DNA from: Ilyonectria destructans
Lineage: Eukaryota > Ascomycota > Sordariomycetes > Hypocreales > Nectriaceae
DNA: 64,000 nt
Assembly (NCBI GenBank): GCA_020740775.1
Contig: JAHEWK010000017.1
Span: 310,001-374,000 of the forward strand
Reading direction: 5' to 3'
Positions 31,796 through 43,624 of the stretch are shown here, piece by piece. Position numbers and translations under genes: made by a program. The notes under the pieces were generated by a model that was not told the origin of the DNA, did no database searches, and saw only the letters and a program-made list of their open reading frames with translations. The number at the start of each line of letters is the position of its first letter. The first letter of the stretch is position 1.

Positions 31796-32147
31796 GTCCC
31801 TGCTAGGTGACTCAATTTTCAGGTACTGGTGATAGTGTAGGTCGGGGGTTAATACTGTAGGATGGCAGTGCACCGGTGAGCGGCAGACAGAATGATAAGG
31901 GAACTATGTTAGTCAAATGATACAGAATGCAAGAACGAACTAGCCAAACGTGGCATATTACTCTCAGGCTATCGCTAAATGTCCAGTGTTGAGGTATCTC
32001 ATTATAGGTGGCCAGTAGTTGCGCATATAATAAGCCCCTTCAATCTCCACATATAGAGCCAATGCCTGCACTCTAAAGGTATGTTTAACTATGCTAACGG
32101 GGCTTAATAGCATATTTTCACCTAGTAGTAGTGCTATGTATACCACT
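31796..32147. other. Convergent intergenic region
   Basis: This is a 352-base spacer between the BVMO-like gene and TF3. Nothing was recognised beyond AT-rich sequence. Confidence 0.4.
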
Positions 32148-34931
32148 TTACCAAACACTCTCACCCAAGTTTTCACTCAAGCCCCCAAGTAAACCATCAA
32201 CTACCTCCTCATCCACCACATCCCCCAATTCCAGCACCGACTTAGCCTGGTACTCCAGATCAGTACTGTCATTAGATCCGACTGTCTCCGCCCCTTTGGT
32301 GATGTATATTTCAGAGTATTCTGGGTCGCTGGCCGGCTTGTTTGGAAGACTCGCGATTGGCTGGCTCAACGACAGCTTCGAGGCACTTGCCCCTCTCCAT
32401 TCTTGATGCTGAAAGAAGCTAGTATCCATCAACTGGTGAAAGGCAATCTCATTTTCGAGGGTGGTAAAAAGACAATCATCAAGTCCGAGAGTATATAATT
32501 GCATTTGATCGCGCAGCACGCTGTCAAAGGGTGATGATTGGGTTGGCCATTGAAAAGGGGGGTTCCGACTTTCAAGGCTGTAGCGACGACTCTCGACGAG
32601 CTCCTTCAAAGGATTCAGGTTAAGAGAGAACAAGCCTCTGAGTTTGACTGGAAAATCTGCGTCCTGGGCCAGTCGACCCTTGCTGAGACTCATGTCTGAC
32701 ACCAAGACCAGGCGGAGATATGACCTAGGTTGAATAGCAAAAATATCCACCCAGTTGATGCTTGAGCCCTTCATTTGCGACCTCGATTCGTTCAGTTGAG
32801 CGAGGTTGATAACATGGCGAACAATGGCAGTGAGCCAATCGACACCTTCATACCGGGCCCAGTATGCTCTCATAAATCCAATGAGGACGTTGAGCTGATG
32901 TTGTGCTGCCGTTGAAGACTGGTGGATGCCATCTATCGCTGGCGGCGATAGCTTTATGTCGAGTATGTTGAGTATAAGTGGCACGGTAATAAAACCCATA
33001 GCTGAGTGAGGCATCCACTGGGCAAGATCTAGGCGAAGTAGCTCTTTGTGGCATTCGATAACGTCCGAAATCGCATCTTGCAATTCACGTTGCGTCTCGG
33101 AAATCCTGGATGGGCCCTTGGCAAGCGGAGAGGTCATGTCAGTGCCTCCCATGTCTAAATAGAGCGCTTCGTGATGGCATAGAACGATGCGAGCGGTGTG
33201 GTAGTACATGTACGTAAGGTTCATGTATAGGGTGATTGAGTCTTGTCCACTAGCTTGATCAGCTTTTGGCAACTCGAAGTCAGGGTGCCTTTGAGGATTT
33301 TGCAATTTCGAGGCAGCTCCTAAATGCCATTCTCTTAAACCTGATTTGCATTCGTAAAGCTGAATCAGAGCGTCGTCATGCTCTTTCTGTGTCGACTGTT
33401 GCTTGCCATTTTGTGGATAAATAAGCATCAAAACATCGGTAAGTTTGATAAATAGGAGAACCGATTGAGAGAGAATCTCGGCAAGTTTCAACTTCGTGGA
33501 GGGACAGTAGACTTTCGATCGCTGACGCTCATCTTTGAGATCGTTCGAGTTTAGAGGATCTTCGCTGAAGTCAAATTGCAGTTTGGTGATTTGTACCGGA
33601 CGTTTCAGTAAGAGGCCCATAGAGCGATCTCGAATAACGCAACACCACCAGAGTCTTTTTAGGACGTTCCGCTGTTTTGAATGGGAGGCTGATGTCATGG
33701 TTGTGTAGAGATGCGCTTCGGCGAGCTTCGCATTCTCAATGGCGAGGCTCAGCCAAATGGTATTTGGTTTCCCTGACGACGACAACGATGCTGTCGAGAG
33801 AAGGACGGAAGCCTGGGAGACAACAAGAGGTGATAAATCGCTATCAAGGTCATAGAGCAGTTTGGCACGTCGTAGGAGTGTAGCTCGCATTGCTCGAAGA
33901 TCCGAGTAACCAAGAGCCGAGACAGTGGACTGAGAAATGAACGTGGACGCCGCAAACAGCATTGACTGGAATAGCAGTAGAGTGATGGGCTCCTTAGGCG
34001 AGTGTCTGCCATCACCGTCGTAAAGGTCCCAGAAGTCACCCTCGTTGACAATTGGTAAGATTGGATGGACGTGAAGAAAGTATTGCTGTACGAATTCGTC
34101 AAGTAGAGGTCGTATCGGCACTTTGAGACAGCCTTGGAGCTCCAGAAAACTGAAATCCTCTTGTGGAATTCGATCAATGTCCGTAATCGCGAGGAATGGG
34201 TAACGACAATAGACTACTTCAGCGGATATCGGGTCGTCGGTGGTGGTAGACCGTTGACGATGAAAGCCGGTCCGATTTGATTTGTGTAGAAACGCCGAAG
34301 GGTTGTGCGTTGGAAATGTTCCCCGTGAAGCTAATGTATCTCCGATCAGCAAACGCGAGCGGGCAATCTATCGTAAGAAACTTACCATCGAGAGGATGCC
34401 CATCAAATAAGCCCTCAAACAAGTTATAAGGCAACTCAAGAGGAGGGTCTTGAGTGATAATTTGATTTGTACCCCGACAACCGACATTAGCCAACTCAAA
34501 CGTTCTTGCCTCCCTGTCAATGAGAATGGGCTTCTCATCTGGGGGAGAGTCTTCATTCTTGGCCGACACCAACTCGTCAGGCATCTCAGCGGCCTCGGCG
34601 TGGCTCATTAGCTCATCGATGGGCAGAAGTGTCTGAGAATCATCCCTAATAGCATCATGGGCTCGGCTACTGGGGACTCTGTCAGCACACGGAAGGCTTT
34701 CTGCATCGTGACGGGCACCCACTACTTTGACGTCCGCCTTGCAACAAGGCAACGCTCGCTATCGAGAAAGCAGTTCGTGCAGGGGCTTCCCCGTTGAGAG
34801 ACATCACAGCGAACTTTGCGGGCCCGGCAGTGTAGACATGCCCTGCTGGATCTCCTGCGAGTTCTACTGGGGGCCTTCTTGTCATGATCTTGCCCTGACG
34901 GCCTGTCTGCTTGAGCAGCGGCTGGGTCCAT
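32148..34931 (-). CDS. Zn2Cys6 transcription factor, cutinase regulator CTF1-beta-like (TF3)
   Basis: Three exons (34931-34726, 34678-34386, 34330-32148) give about 893 residues with consistent phases. The cluster spans residues 32-61 (CLHCRARKVRC, then CTNCFLDSERC). The eight-residue gap between Cys 3 and Cys 4 is longer than the usual five or six and is typical of the CTF1 group. The middle domain contains FVQQYFLHVHPILPIVNE, FQSMLFAASTF and LKRLWWCCVIRDRSMGLLLKRP, the signature of the fungal-specific TF domain. CTF1-alpha/beta proteins control cutinase and fatty-acid-responsive genes in plant-associated fungi. The resemblance here is by motif only. Nearby candidate targets are the BVMO/esterase pair and the secreted hydrolase at 36480. 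Confidence 0.88.
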
Positions 34932-36479
34932 GCCGGGCAGGGGAACTCGATTCGCTCTAGATAGATGGATCGGTCCGATATTGTAATAGCGTAATCCGGG
35001 GTGAAGAGATGGACGGGGTTGAAGGAATAGAAATGAAGGTTGTGGGTCCAGAGAGCGGGAGTATCATCCGCATATGGAGAACGGATGCATCTGGACCGAG
35101 GAAACCTGGGGTAATATTGATTTAAATGGCCACCTTGCCAGAGCAAACTTGAGCGGGGTACTTAAGTGATGGGTCTTGCTGAATCATCCTGGTTGTGAGT
35201 TCGGCGACTTTCCGATTTTAACCTCGGTAAAAAAAAAAGGAGACGCGCACAAGTTCTCGAATATTGAGTCAGTTCAATTTACGTCATTGTGTACTTTTGA
35301 ATCAATGGACTCTTTTCCTAATTTACAATTGCTCAAAACCACTGAGAGACATACTGAGGCTTTGGAAATATCGTGCTTCCCAGAGTCAATTTCGCAGTTT
35401 CCGTCGTTCGCATTTAGTTAGCGTTTGTTCATATTCCCTTGTGATGTTTTGCGGAGTGACTTCGGCGCCGAATTCGGCGCATGTTTTAGCTGATGAGAGA
35501 AACGAAGCCCTGACTCTCTAAAATAAAATGAAGGTGTAGGGTAAATTTAGAAATTATGGTCTAACATCCGCAAGACTGTGACGAAATATATGAGGCTTAC
35601 TATATAGTAGCCTTATTAATAGTTAAAGCCAGTTTGAAACGGATAAAATGTCAGGAACGACACCTAAATCGCCAGCCTCCCTAAGGCTAGATCTGTTGCG
35701 ACTTGCGTCTCAAGGCCGTCCGACTCGCCCGTTTAGGGCCCTGGCCAGAGGGCTCAATTGGGGCACTGTCAGTTCTGGGAAACCACTCTATCTATAGCTA
35801 ACCTGAGACTTTAATTATTCAAATCCCAATTTATAAACTGCAAATATAAAGCAAGTTACTAGAGAACTCTTTTTTCACAGCTACCACAATTAATCAAGTG
35901 GGGCCAAGCTATATAGAAAGGGGCAGTGATTTATTAAGCTTTCTGTCTTTTATATTACGGTTGTTACTCCGCACCTTCCGAGCGGATCTATTTATAATAG
36001 GAGTGTATGAAAGAGGCAATTTGGAATTTGCAGGCCCCATCGTTATTCGCCCACCCGGGGTCGAACTTGACCCCGTCCATCCGATTGAATTGGTCCGTCG
36101 GGATGAAGTTTGACCGACTCCATGAATTGATGGAAGCCATCGTCACGAATGCACAACTTTCGATGCCTTACAAATTTGCAACTACCCCTACGCCGAGGCA
36201 CGGAAGTATTAAAAACATAGCTTTATTTATCATCGCGCCGGTCATAGACTGCTGACATCAAGCATTGCCGCCTGGAGTTTCCATGGATCTCCATTTTGGG
36301 CAGGTCCTTTGGTGGGTGCACTCAACAGTCAGTCGTGATGATGAATCAGTTCAGCACCAGACCTCCGCTTTAAATACGGACGGACAGGAAGCTGGAGAAT
36401 AGAATATAGACTCATCGACACTCACAAGAAACTTACTGCTAGCAACCGAGTCAGAGCCCAAACCAAAGGCCACAGCAAA
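34932..36479. other. Long intergenic region, AT-rich in the middle
   Basis: These 1548 bases separate the divergent TF3 and secreted-hydrolase genes. The part from about 35520 to 35900 is AT-rich with a GC-rich island (35665-35780), which could be a decayed repeat. Frames of 60-85 codons show no domain. No RNA gene was recognised. Confidence 0.4.
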
Positions 36480-37480
36480 ATGAAGCTCTTCACTAGTCTT
36501 TTCTTCGCCATCACGGCGGCAACGGCCTTTGCCACGCCCAAGTAAGTGTCCACGAAGCGTCTTGCCGAGATCTAAGGAGGAGGGCATTAACAGTCAACAG
36601 ACCGGATTTGCGTCACTCACTAGTTGATCCCCCTCCGCAATTGGCTCAGGTCGCTAAGACGCGATACGTCAACGTCAACGGCGACAAGATCGCCTACCGA
36701 CGTTTCGGTGTCAAGTCCGACGTCCCAGTCATCTTCCTCGCCAACTTCCGCGCGTCCATGGACATCGCCGATCCGCTTTTGTTCAACTACATCGCCGAAT
36801 CGCGAGAGGTCATCCTATTTGACAATGCTGGCGTCGGCCACAGCGAGGGGGTGGTTGCCAACTCCATTGCGAAGCAGGGCGACACGGCCGCAGCCTTCCT
36901 CGCCGCCATCGGTGTTAAGAAGGTCAACGTCCTAGGTTTCTCCATGGGTGGCGGCGTCGCCCAGCACGTTGGTATCAACTATCCCAACCTCGTTAAGAAG
37001 CTGGTCCTGGCTGGCTCAATCGTTGGCAACGGCACCGGAACCGTCGAGGCCAAACCTGAGGTTTTTGACATGGCCAGACAGCCCGAAGTCCCTCTGGAAG
37101 ACGCCTTGAAGCTGTTCTTCTACCCGTCCGAGACCAGTAGTGCAGCGGGCACCGCCTGGGCGAACCGGATCTTTGAGCGCCAGGTCAAGGGCGAAAACAG
37201 GACAGGATCCATCCAAGAGCCCGGCACGTCGTCGCACTTGAAGGCCATTTTCGACTTCACCCGCAACTCGACCTATTTCGAACAGGTGAAGACTATCCAG
37301 GTGCCCGTCTTGGTGACCAACGGAAAGACCGACGTCTTGGCACCCACGGTTAACTCATTCTTGCTGCAGCAGCAGCTGCCCTACGCGTATGCTCACATCT
37401 ACCCGGACTCTGGCCATGGGCATCTCTTCCAGTTTCCCAAGGCCTATGTTGAGTCGCTTGTGCAGTTTCTGGACGGCTGA
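36480..37480 (+). CDS. Secreted alpha/beta hydrolase (PF00561 type)
   Basis: Two exons (36480-36541 and 36601-37480) give 313 residues. Exon 1 encodes a clean signal peptide (MKLFTSLFFAITAATAFATP), so the protein is probably secreted or vacuolar. The core shows VIFLANFRASMDIADP, the strand ILFDNAGVGHSEG, the nucleophile elbow VLGFSMGGG, a late acid in NGKTDVLAP and the catalytic His in DSGHGHLFQFP. This is the haloperoxidase/epoxide-hydrolase-like branch of the alpha/beta fold. In related proteins PNLVKKLVLAGS follows the nucleophile, as here. The substrate cannot be read from the sequence. The neighbours are two regulators (TF3 and TF4). The gene appears intact, with a typical 59-nt intron after the signal peptide. 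Confidence 0.88.
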
Positions 37481-38679
37481 AGCCTGTGAAAAATGAGGCA
37501 AAAGGTGCCTTGTGTCTTTACAGTCTCCCATCATGTTGCTTCTCCCTACCCTGTACACGCTTCATTTCGCTCCTGTATATCTAGTTATTATTTTATAGAC
37601 TGAACTGTCAATTGCATTCGGCAAAATCCTATATCGCATTAAACTATCGGACTAAAAGTGGAATGCACACTCCATCAGGAGGTGGTGATAAATACGCCTA
37701 TATTATAATATCTATAGAATATTGTAAAACTCTGCATTCTTACATAGGTATTGAGGCTGACCTGTTATTGTAAGCCTTAATACTTGAATGTCATTCCCCG
37801 ACAGTATAAGCGGCAACAGCTTAACATTTAAGGTTGAGTTGCAGTTATTATTTGAGGTGCGTCAGGAGATCAGCAGTGAGCCGCGTTTTACAGTCGACCA
37901 GGGGCCTGGTTAAACGTGTTACATCCCGAAGCCACAAATCTGCAAGCCGCTGTCTTATTCGAGCTAAGTCATGCGACTCGACCTCTTAAAAGGCGTCATG
38001 GATCTGATTCGGATGCAAAGATCGCCGATTACTCCTGCACATAACAATATATATGAGAAGCTCTTGATATTCTTTCTATCTACGAAGAGTCTTTGGGTTA
38101 GTGTTATAGATGAAGGAAATCACAATGACCTCGCATAACCCCGACTCTTTGGCTTGAGCTAGCTATTGACTTAAGGAAAGGAAATACTAGGTCTATAGCT
38201 AAGTTGATGGCGAGGTCAGTGGCGATGTATAGAGCTGGTGGCGATAGATGTTTGTGATGATAAAGGAAACGGTCAGACAGTCGCAATAGCTGTTGAATTT
38301 AATATTCTGATTCATAATTGATAAAGTTTAGAAAAAAGAATTGAGTTGAGATATTTATTTTTTATTTCTTTAATAATCTCTTCTATAAGTTGCGCTGCTT
38401 TTTAATGTCTTATTCCCATCCTCAGCTAGTAATCGGGGGTATTTTCATAACTTAAACTAGTAATAGAAATCTCTAGCAATTCTCAACCTGTATATGAGCT
38501 GAGGACAGGAACTGCAACCACCTCGGATGTAAGGGACTTTCGAATCGACTGAGGATAAAGTGGATATGACGGTATAAGAGAGGGGCCTTGAGTGACTCTC
38601 TGAAACTCTTAAACGAGACTTTGGCATAGTATTACGTCAGTCCCCGAATTAATAAGCTTTATAGACGGCCGGAAAGGTT
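37481..38679. other. Convergent intergenic region, AT-rich
   Basis: These 1199 bases contain AT-rich tracts (especially 37590-37760 and 38280-38480). I recognise no gene, RNA or full-length repeat. The base composition suggests either ordinary 3' spacer or old RIP-affected repeat remains. Confidence 0.4.
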
Positions 38680-40783
38680 TCATCGGCAAAGAAGAAAAAT
38701 AAAAAGGTACTCACGGATGAGAAGACCCGGCAGAGTCCAGGAGCACGCAAATTGTTCGAGCTGGAGAAGCAAGACAGTTTCGCAGTGTTCAATCTCGGAT
38801 TGAAGATTAGCTCCGGCAACTCCGGCAAATTTCTTGTGGAGGTCGAGAAAGATCAGTGCAACAAAGCTGATTAAAGATATTCCAGGGTCCACGCTCAGGG
38901 AAAATGTGCTATTCCACTGCTTCGCTATGGCGGCTACGTCCTGGCAGACCTCGAGAACCTGCTGCCAGTTCAACAGCCAATCTTCACCTTCTGGTAAGCA
39001 TTGGCAGCTCACAAGGGTAACAAGGAGCTGCGCCATGAGCAGTTGCAATACCGTGACTAGTCTGGCGTGGTGAGCGGAGCACGACTCATTCATGAATGCG
39101 TTGCGCCTGGGGTTGAAGTAGTTTTTTGGAAGGCCGAGGCGAAGTGCTGAGAGGCGCCGTTCAGCGTTCTCGACGACCGAAACGAGCTCTTCCTTGGGAG
39201 CCAGGGGATACAGCCGTAGCGCTCGTCCGACGTGGCGCACGGCAGTGGCGCTAATGATGTGAATATTGAAAGACGAAGTATGTTGAGAGTCGGATGCAAT
39301 GGCGAGGAGGAGGTCCATGAGATCATCTGGACGGTAGGGCAGAGATAATCTTGGTTTGATGGCGTCTTCATGCCGGCATCCGAGAGGATCGTCGTTCTGT
39401 CGATCTGGCATGAGAGCCGTACCGACAAGCCCCTCGTCGATCTGATAGGGAGTCCCCACTGAGAGGTTAACGTATGAGTCGAGGCGGTAGACGCACCACC
39501 ACACGAGTCGCCAGTCCTCGAGGTGGTCCTCGTCCACCGTGCTCCAGTCTGGGGATAGAGCGGGGAGCATATCCAGGCGGTCAAGTCCCATCCAGTATGC
39601 CATCCGAACAAGCTTACCGATTCGCATCCACGCCTGTTGACCAGGAAACTGGTGGAATTCATAGAAGGCAAGTAGACAGAATTTGCGAAATTGGTCTAGA
39701 GTGGGAGAGCTGCCGAACATGTCTTCCTGAAGCGACACAGAGCTCAGTGTCTGATCGATGCAGGCGTCCAGATTGAAGGTATCTGACGCAAACACAAAGC
39801 CGGATAGCTTGGCTGTCATGATGACGAGCGTCAAGATAAGGTCGCGGCGATGGGCGGAGGTTCCGCTTCCGCGCTCACCGACACTATGGGGCAATCGCGC
39901 CTCGGAGAAGAGCGGGATAGCATGGTGGATAGTTTCGAAGTACTTCTTTAGCCTATGATATTTTCCATGAGTTACTATTACCAAAGGTTCTAAGTTGATG
40001 TTTGGGCGGGATGAAGAAGGGCAGGGAGAGGGGGGAAGCACTCCCGTACAGGCATTCCTCCTCTTCGGGGAGGATATCTAATGAGTCCGAGTACTGGGTT
40101 CTGGTCTCTAAATCAGACACACTAGAACTGTTGGAAGCGTCCGATAGCTGGGTTAGATGGTCTGCACTTGTTAAGGTGGATGAGGAATCAGGGAGGACTT
40201 CCTCCTCGGGGTTGTGGAGTCGTGGAGAATTGAGTTGGTAGCCTGTAGTCACAGCTCGGAGAAACACTTAGCATTTGAAGATGGGATGATTCAATACCGA
40301 GGTGATGGAAGAGTCGTACGGGGGGCGATATTAAACCCGGGGAGACTTTGACAAGGGCAAGCTAGGGAAATGCTCACCAGGAGGATCGCTCGGCCGGTTC
40401 AGCGGGGATAAGCCGCTCCGAGATGCACGCTTGAAACCCGGAACAGGGCCAGGCCTACGACGGGTCGAAGAGTACGTACACGTGTGCCCACGTTCAAAAC
40501 AGCGAGAGCATTTAGGTCGTCCCAAATCACCTGCGGAAGGACGGGTTCAAGGGTCGGGTCAGGTGGCCTGGCATCAAGGATGAGGGGCTGAATCTTTCCG
40601 ACTTACACTTGACTTTTTTCCTGGAGACGAAAAGACTATTAGTGGCGAGACCTTTCGTGTTGGTGGTGCCGTGGCTGCTTACCGGATACAACTATCGCAG
40701 ACTCTAGTGCTTGACGGGCGCCCCTCACCATCTCCGGAACCTCGGAGCTGGGCCGCTGAGCAAGACGGTAGCGACTCCTCCAT
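38680..40783 (-). CDS. Zn2Cys6 transcription factor with a 14-nt microexon and an unresolved frame break (TF4)
   Basis: The start exon (40783-40683) begins MEESLPSCSAAQ and ends in CDSCI. A 14-nt exon (40620-40607) adds KKVK. Exon 3 (40530-40378) completes the cluster with DLGRPKCSRCFERGHTC, so residues 29-56 form C-x2-C-x6-C-x6-C-x2-C-x6-C. Exon 4 (40242 to about 39982) is Ser-rich. The fungal-specific TF domain then lies in a different frame (about 39990-38680), with LKKYFETIHHAIPLF, MAYWMGLDRLD and LVWWCVYRLDSYVNLSVGTPY. The two parts are offset by one base around 39950-40010. The only GT...AG there spans 29 nt, too short for an intron and of the wrong length. A one-base lesion, a sequence error or an unusual splice are the options. 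The 3' end may also have a further exon, since GTGAGT follows LLI. Confidence 0.7.
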
Positions 40784-41523
40784 TGTGGCTTGTTGCCTCA
40801 ATCTATCGGTAAATTAGACAAGAAGCAAGGGAGCTATCCCGGCGGATCCATAGCCGGCCGGGCCGATTCAAGCGGCCCGCCAACGGAGACGGAGATGGAG
40901 TCTGTCAATACCGTAAGACAGCCGATAAGAAGAGTACAGAGCAGCGGAGCCAGCTCAACTCGACGGCGGCGCAAGATTTCCCGATGGCAAAGGTCGATCT
41001 ATGTCGATACGTCGGCACGTCTATGGAGAAGAAGACAACGAGCCGGGGGTTTTTCTGAGGTTAGCAAGTGGAGCGGATTGTCGGAGGAACTCTCGAGCCA
41101 CGGAGCCTCGACAAAACTCCGATTCCGATTATATATTAATTTAGTGGCGGGGCTGGGCCTATCCTCCACAACTCTATCAGACCAGGTTGAGATGCTCCGG
41201 CCCTAGCCCCCGCAATCTTCAAAGCACCTTGCCATATTGAGCGCGTGGCTGCAGTCTGAGCTTCCTTCCAAACGATGCACGCTGGTTAATCTACGTATGA
41301 AATGTTCGATATTGGCTCTCGCAAGCCTCGGCATCGGCACTGCTCCACGCTTGGCACAAGAGCCAACGATCACCAGCGGTTGCTACCCAAGCCATAGATT
41401 AGCGTAAATTGTGTAAGGTATATGGTCTTTGAAGCTGTCGGCTGGGGAGCTCGTAAGATCAAAATTAAATATATTCTTTACGGGTGCTACGACTGGTCCC
41501 TTGATCTCCTGACGTCACTCGAC
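40784..41523. other. Divergent intergenic region between TF4 and the FAH-family gene
   Basis: These 740 bases carry both upstream regions. A 138-codon plus-strand frame (40790-41206) has no domain and begins inside the TF4 leader. TATATATT-like AT sequence occurs near 41130-41140. Nothing else was recognised. Confidence 0.4.
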
Positions 41524-42743
41524 ATGGCATCGTTCTCTCATCTCATCCGCTTCGAATGCGAAGAGGACAGCAATACTTACTTTGCCGATCTGGGGTCTGA
41601 CGCCAATGGCCCGCCGTCACCTGGAACAAAGCTCAGGGCGTCTGGTTCTTTTGAGGGGCTCGCCGAAGAGTCTGGGCATAAGACTGTCACATTACGCCGG
41701 GTGAGCATCTGCCAGTGCCCTGCCTCCGCTCTCTACATCCTCGCGATCCTTCCCGCTCCTTCCCAATAAAAGCCCTACTCCAATACATCGAGAATTGACG
41801 AGATCTGACGTACTGAACCTAAACAACAGCTTCTGGCGCCTCTTCCTCGAGATGGAATTCCGATCTATTGCGTAGGCCTCAACTATCGCAGTCACGCCAA
41901 GGAAGCCAACGTGAGTTTATAGAGACTCCTAGCACCAAAAATCTGTTACTCACCTCGTTTGGATGGAAAAAAGCTTACAGCCCCATCCTGTCCGCCACTC
42001 TGGACGAAGCCGGCTGCATCACTTGCACAACCAGATGAAGACATTCCAATCGGCGACTTCTGCGCCAAGAGTCTCCTAGACTACGAGGTAAGAGGTCATG
42101 GGGGCACCGAGACCCTCCCATGGTCACAAAGCACCGCTGAAACTGACCTGTTACTTTTATCTCGCGTACAGGGCGAACTGGTCTTCGTCACCTCGAAAGA
42201 GTGCCGCAACGTATCGCCGAAAGAGGCCAAGGACTACATTCTGGGGTACACTGTCGGGAATGACTTGTCTTGCCGCATGTACCAGCTCCCTCGCTACTCT
42301 GCTGGCCAGTTCTTCTTCGCGAAGGCTTTCGACAAGTTCGCGCCTATCGGCCCCACGCTAATCAGTGCCGCCATGTTTGCTGATAGCACATCGTTCACCG
42401 TGGTAACGAGGGTGAATGGCGAGATTAGACAGACCGCTGAGTTCAAGAAAGATATGATCTTCCCTCCGGAGCAAATCCTGAGCCACATGAGTCAAGGTAA
42501 GAAAAGGATGGTCCTGATAGCTATCGTATTCATCTACCTGGCAACAAGAATGCAAATCATGCTAACTTTATTATCCTCTCGTGACCAGGCACAACAATCC
42601 CGGCCGGTACAGCAGTTATGACCGGAACTCCGGCAGGAGTCGGCGCGTTCCGTAGTCCCAAGACCTTTCTGCAGGATGGCGATGTGGTTGAAGTGGAGAT
42701 GCAAAAGGTCGGGACTCTGCGCAATACGATGAAGTTCGAGTAA
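41524..42743 (+). CDS. Fumarylacetoacetate hydrolase (FAH) family protein
   Basis: Five exons (41524-41700, 41830-41910, 41974-42087, 42172-42496, 42589-42743) give 283 residues, the usual length for the short FAH_hydrolase family (PF01557). Recognisable blocks are IYCVGLNYRSHAKEAN, the KPAASLAQP segment, LLDYEGELVFVTSKECRNVS (with a metal-binding Glu), YILGYTVGNDLSCRMYQ, KAFDKFAPIGP and, in the last exon, TAVMTGTPAGVGAF. Members cleave C-C bonds of diketo or oxalo acids (fumarylpyruvate, acylpyruvates, oxaloacetate) with a divalent metal, typically at the end of aromatic catabolism. The gene is followed by an OYE-like enzyme, an SDR and a broken extradiol dioxygenase, a set that fits degradation of a ring compound (inference). 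All splice phases agree, so the gene looks intact. Confidence 0.9.
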
Positions 42744-43624
42744 GCAAGCGTTCGTTACCCAAAGGTGGCGTCGTCGGTCAATACTACTGCTGACGTGCGC
42801 TTCAAAAAGGGTTACTGCGCTCACTCGTGTGATTCTGTACATTCAATGGCTCGTTATATCAATTGTTACCCGATGGAAATAGATGGGTGAATATTCGAGG
42901 GATTGTTAAGGGTAATGTCGCTCGGTAGTCGTTGGGGGACATTGCCGAAGCGGGATCATGGTGGCTCTGGTAACGAAGTTAGATCTGATGGACCACGGAC
43001 GCGTGTACGCTTGGGCAGATATCTGGCATAATTTATACAATATACAGGAAGCAGCATTTATTGCTGGCCTAACAGATTCATTATCATCCAATCCAACACG
43101 CCTGGTTTTCTCCAGCGACATCTCCGTTCCCGCCTACTAGTCTCAGTTAAATTTGCATTCTGGACTCGTTAACCATTCTTCACTACCAATTTTATCGCAT
43201 GGGGATACGTAAACTTTTGTCATTGCTCATTCAACCCGAATCTAGTTTGAGCTCATACGACACAAGCGACATGAAATTGGTTTTGAATTAAAGTCGGGAC
43301 GCGCGTGTGCTGCCGAGGCCAATTCAATTAGAACCCTAGGGTAACATTAGGCTCAACCTGGTATCGCATAACTTGAGATAAATAGAGTGCGGCGTCCAAT
43401 CAGGGTTGTGCCGCGGAGGATCTACACTGTAATGAGGATCCTCCGAGGATGTTAACTTAGATATTCCGTACCTGGTCCCTTTCGTCGGTAGTGGGAATAC
43501 TGGTGTGCCGCGACACAAAAGATATTTGCGAGTCTCACCAGACGTTCTTCCAGAAATTATTGTCCTTAAGCGTTCTGCCATCATTTCCCTCTTGTCCAGT
43601 GCAGAGTATCCTGGATTGATCAGC
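42744..43624. other. Intergenic, upstream of the OYE-like gene
   Basis: These 881 bases contain only short frames without domains. The last part (about 43300-43624) should include the OYE promoter. No RNA gene or repeat was recognised. Confidence 0.4.

Noticed and set aside
40790..41206. 138-codon plus-strand frame upstream of the FAH-family gene
   Set aside because: It starts within the TF4 leader, is rich in Arg/Ser with no domain, and its composition is like that of a chance frame.
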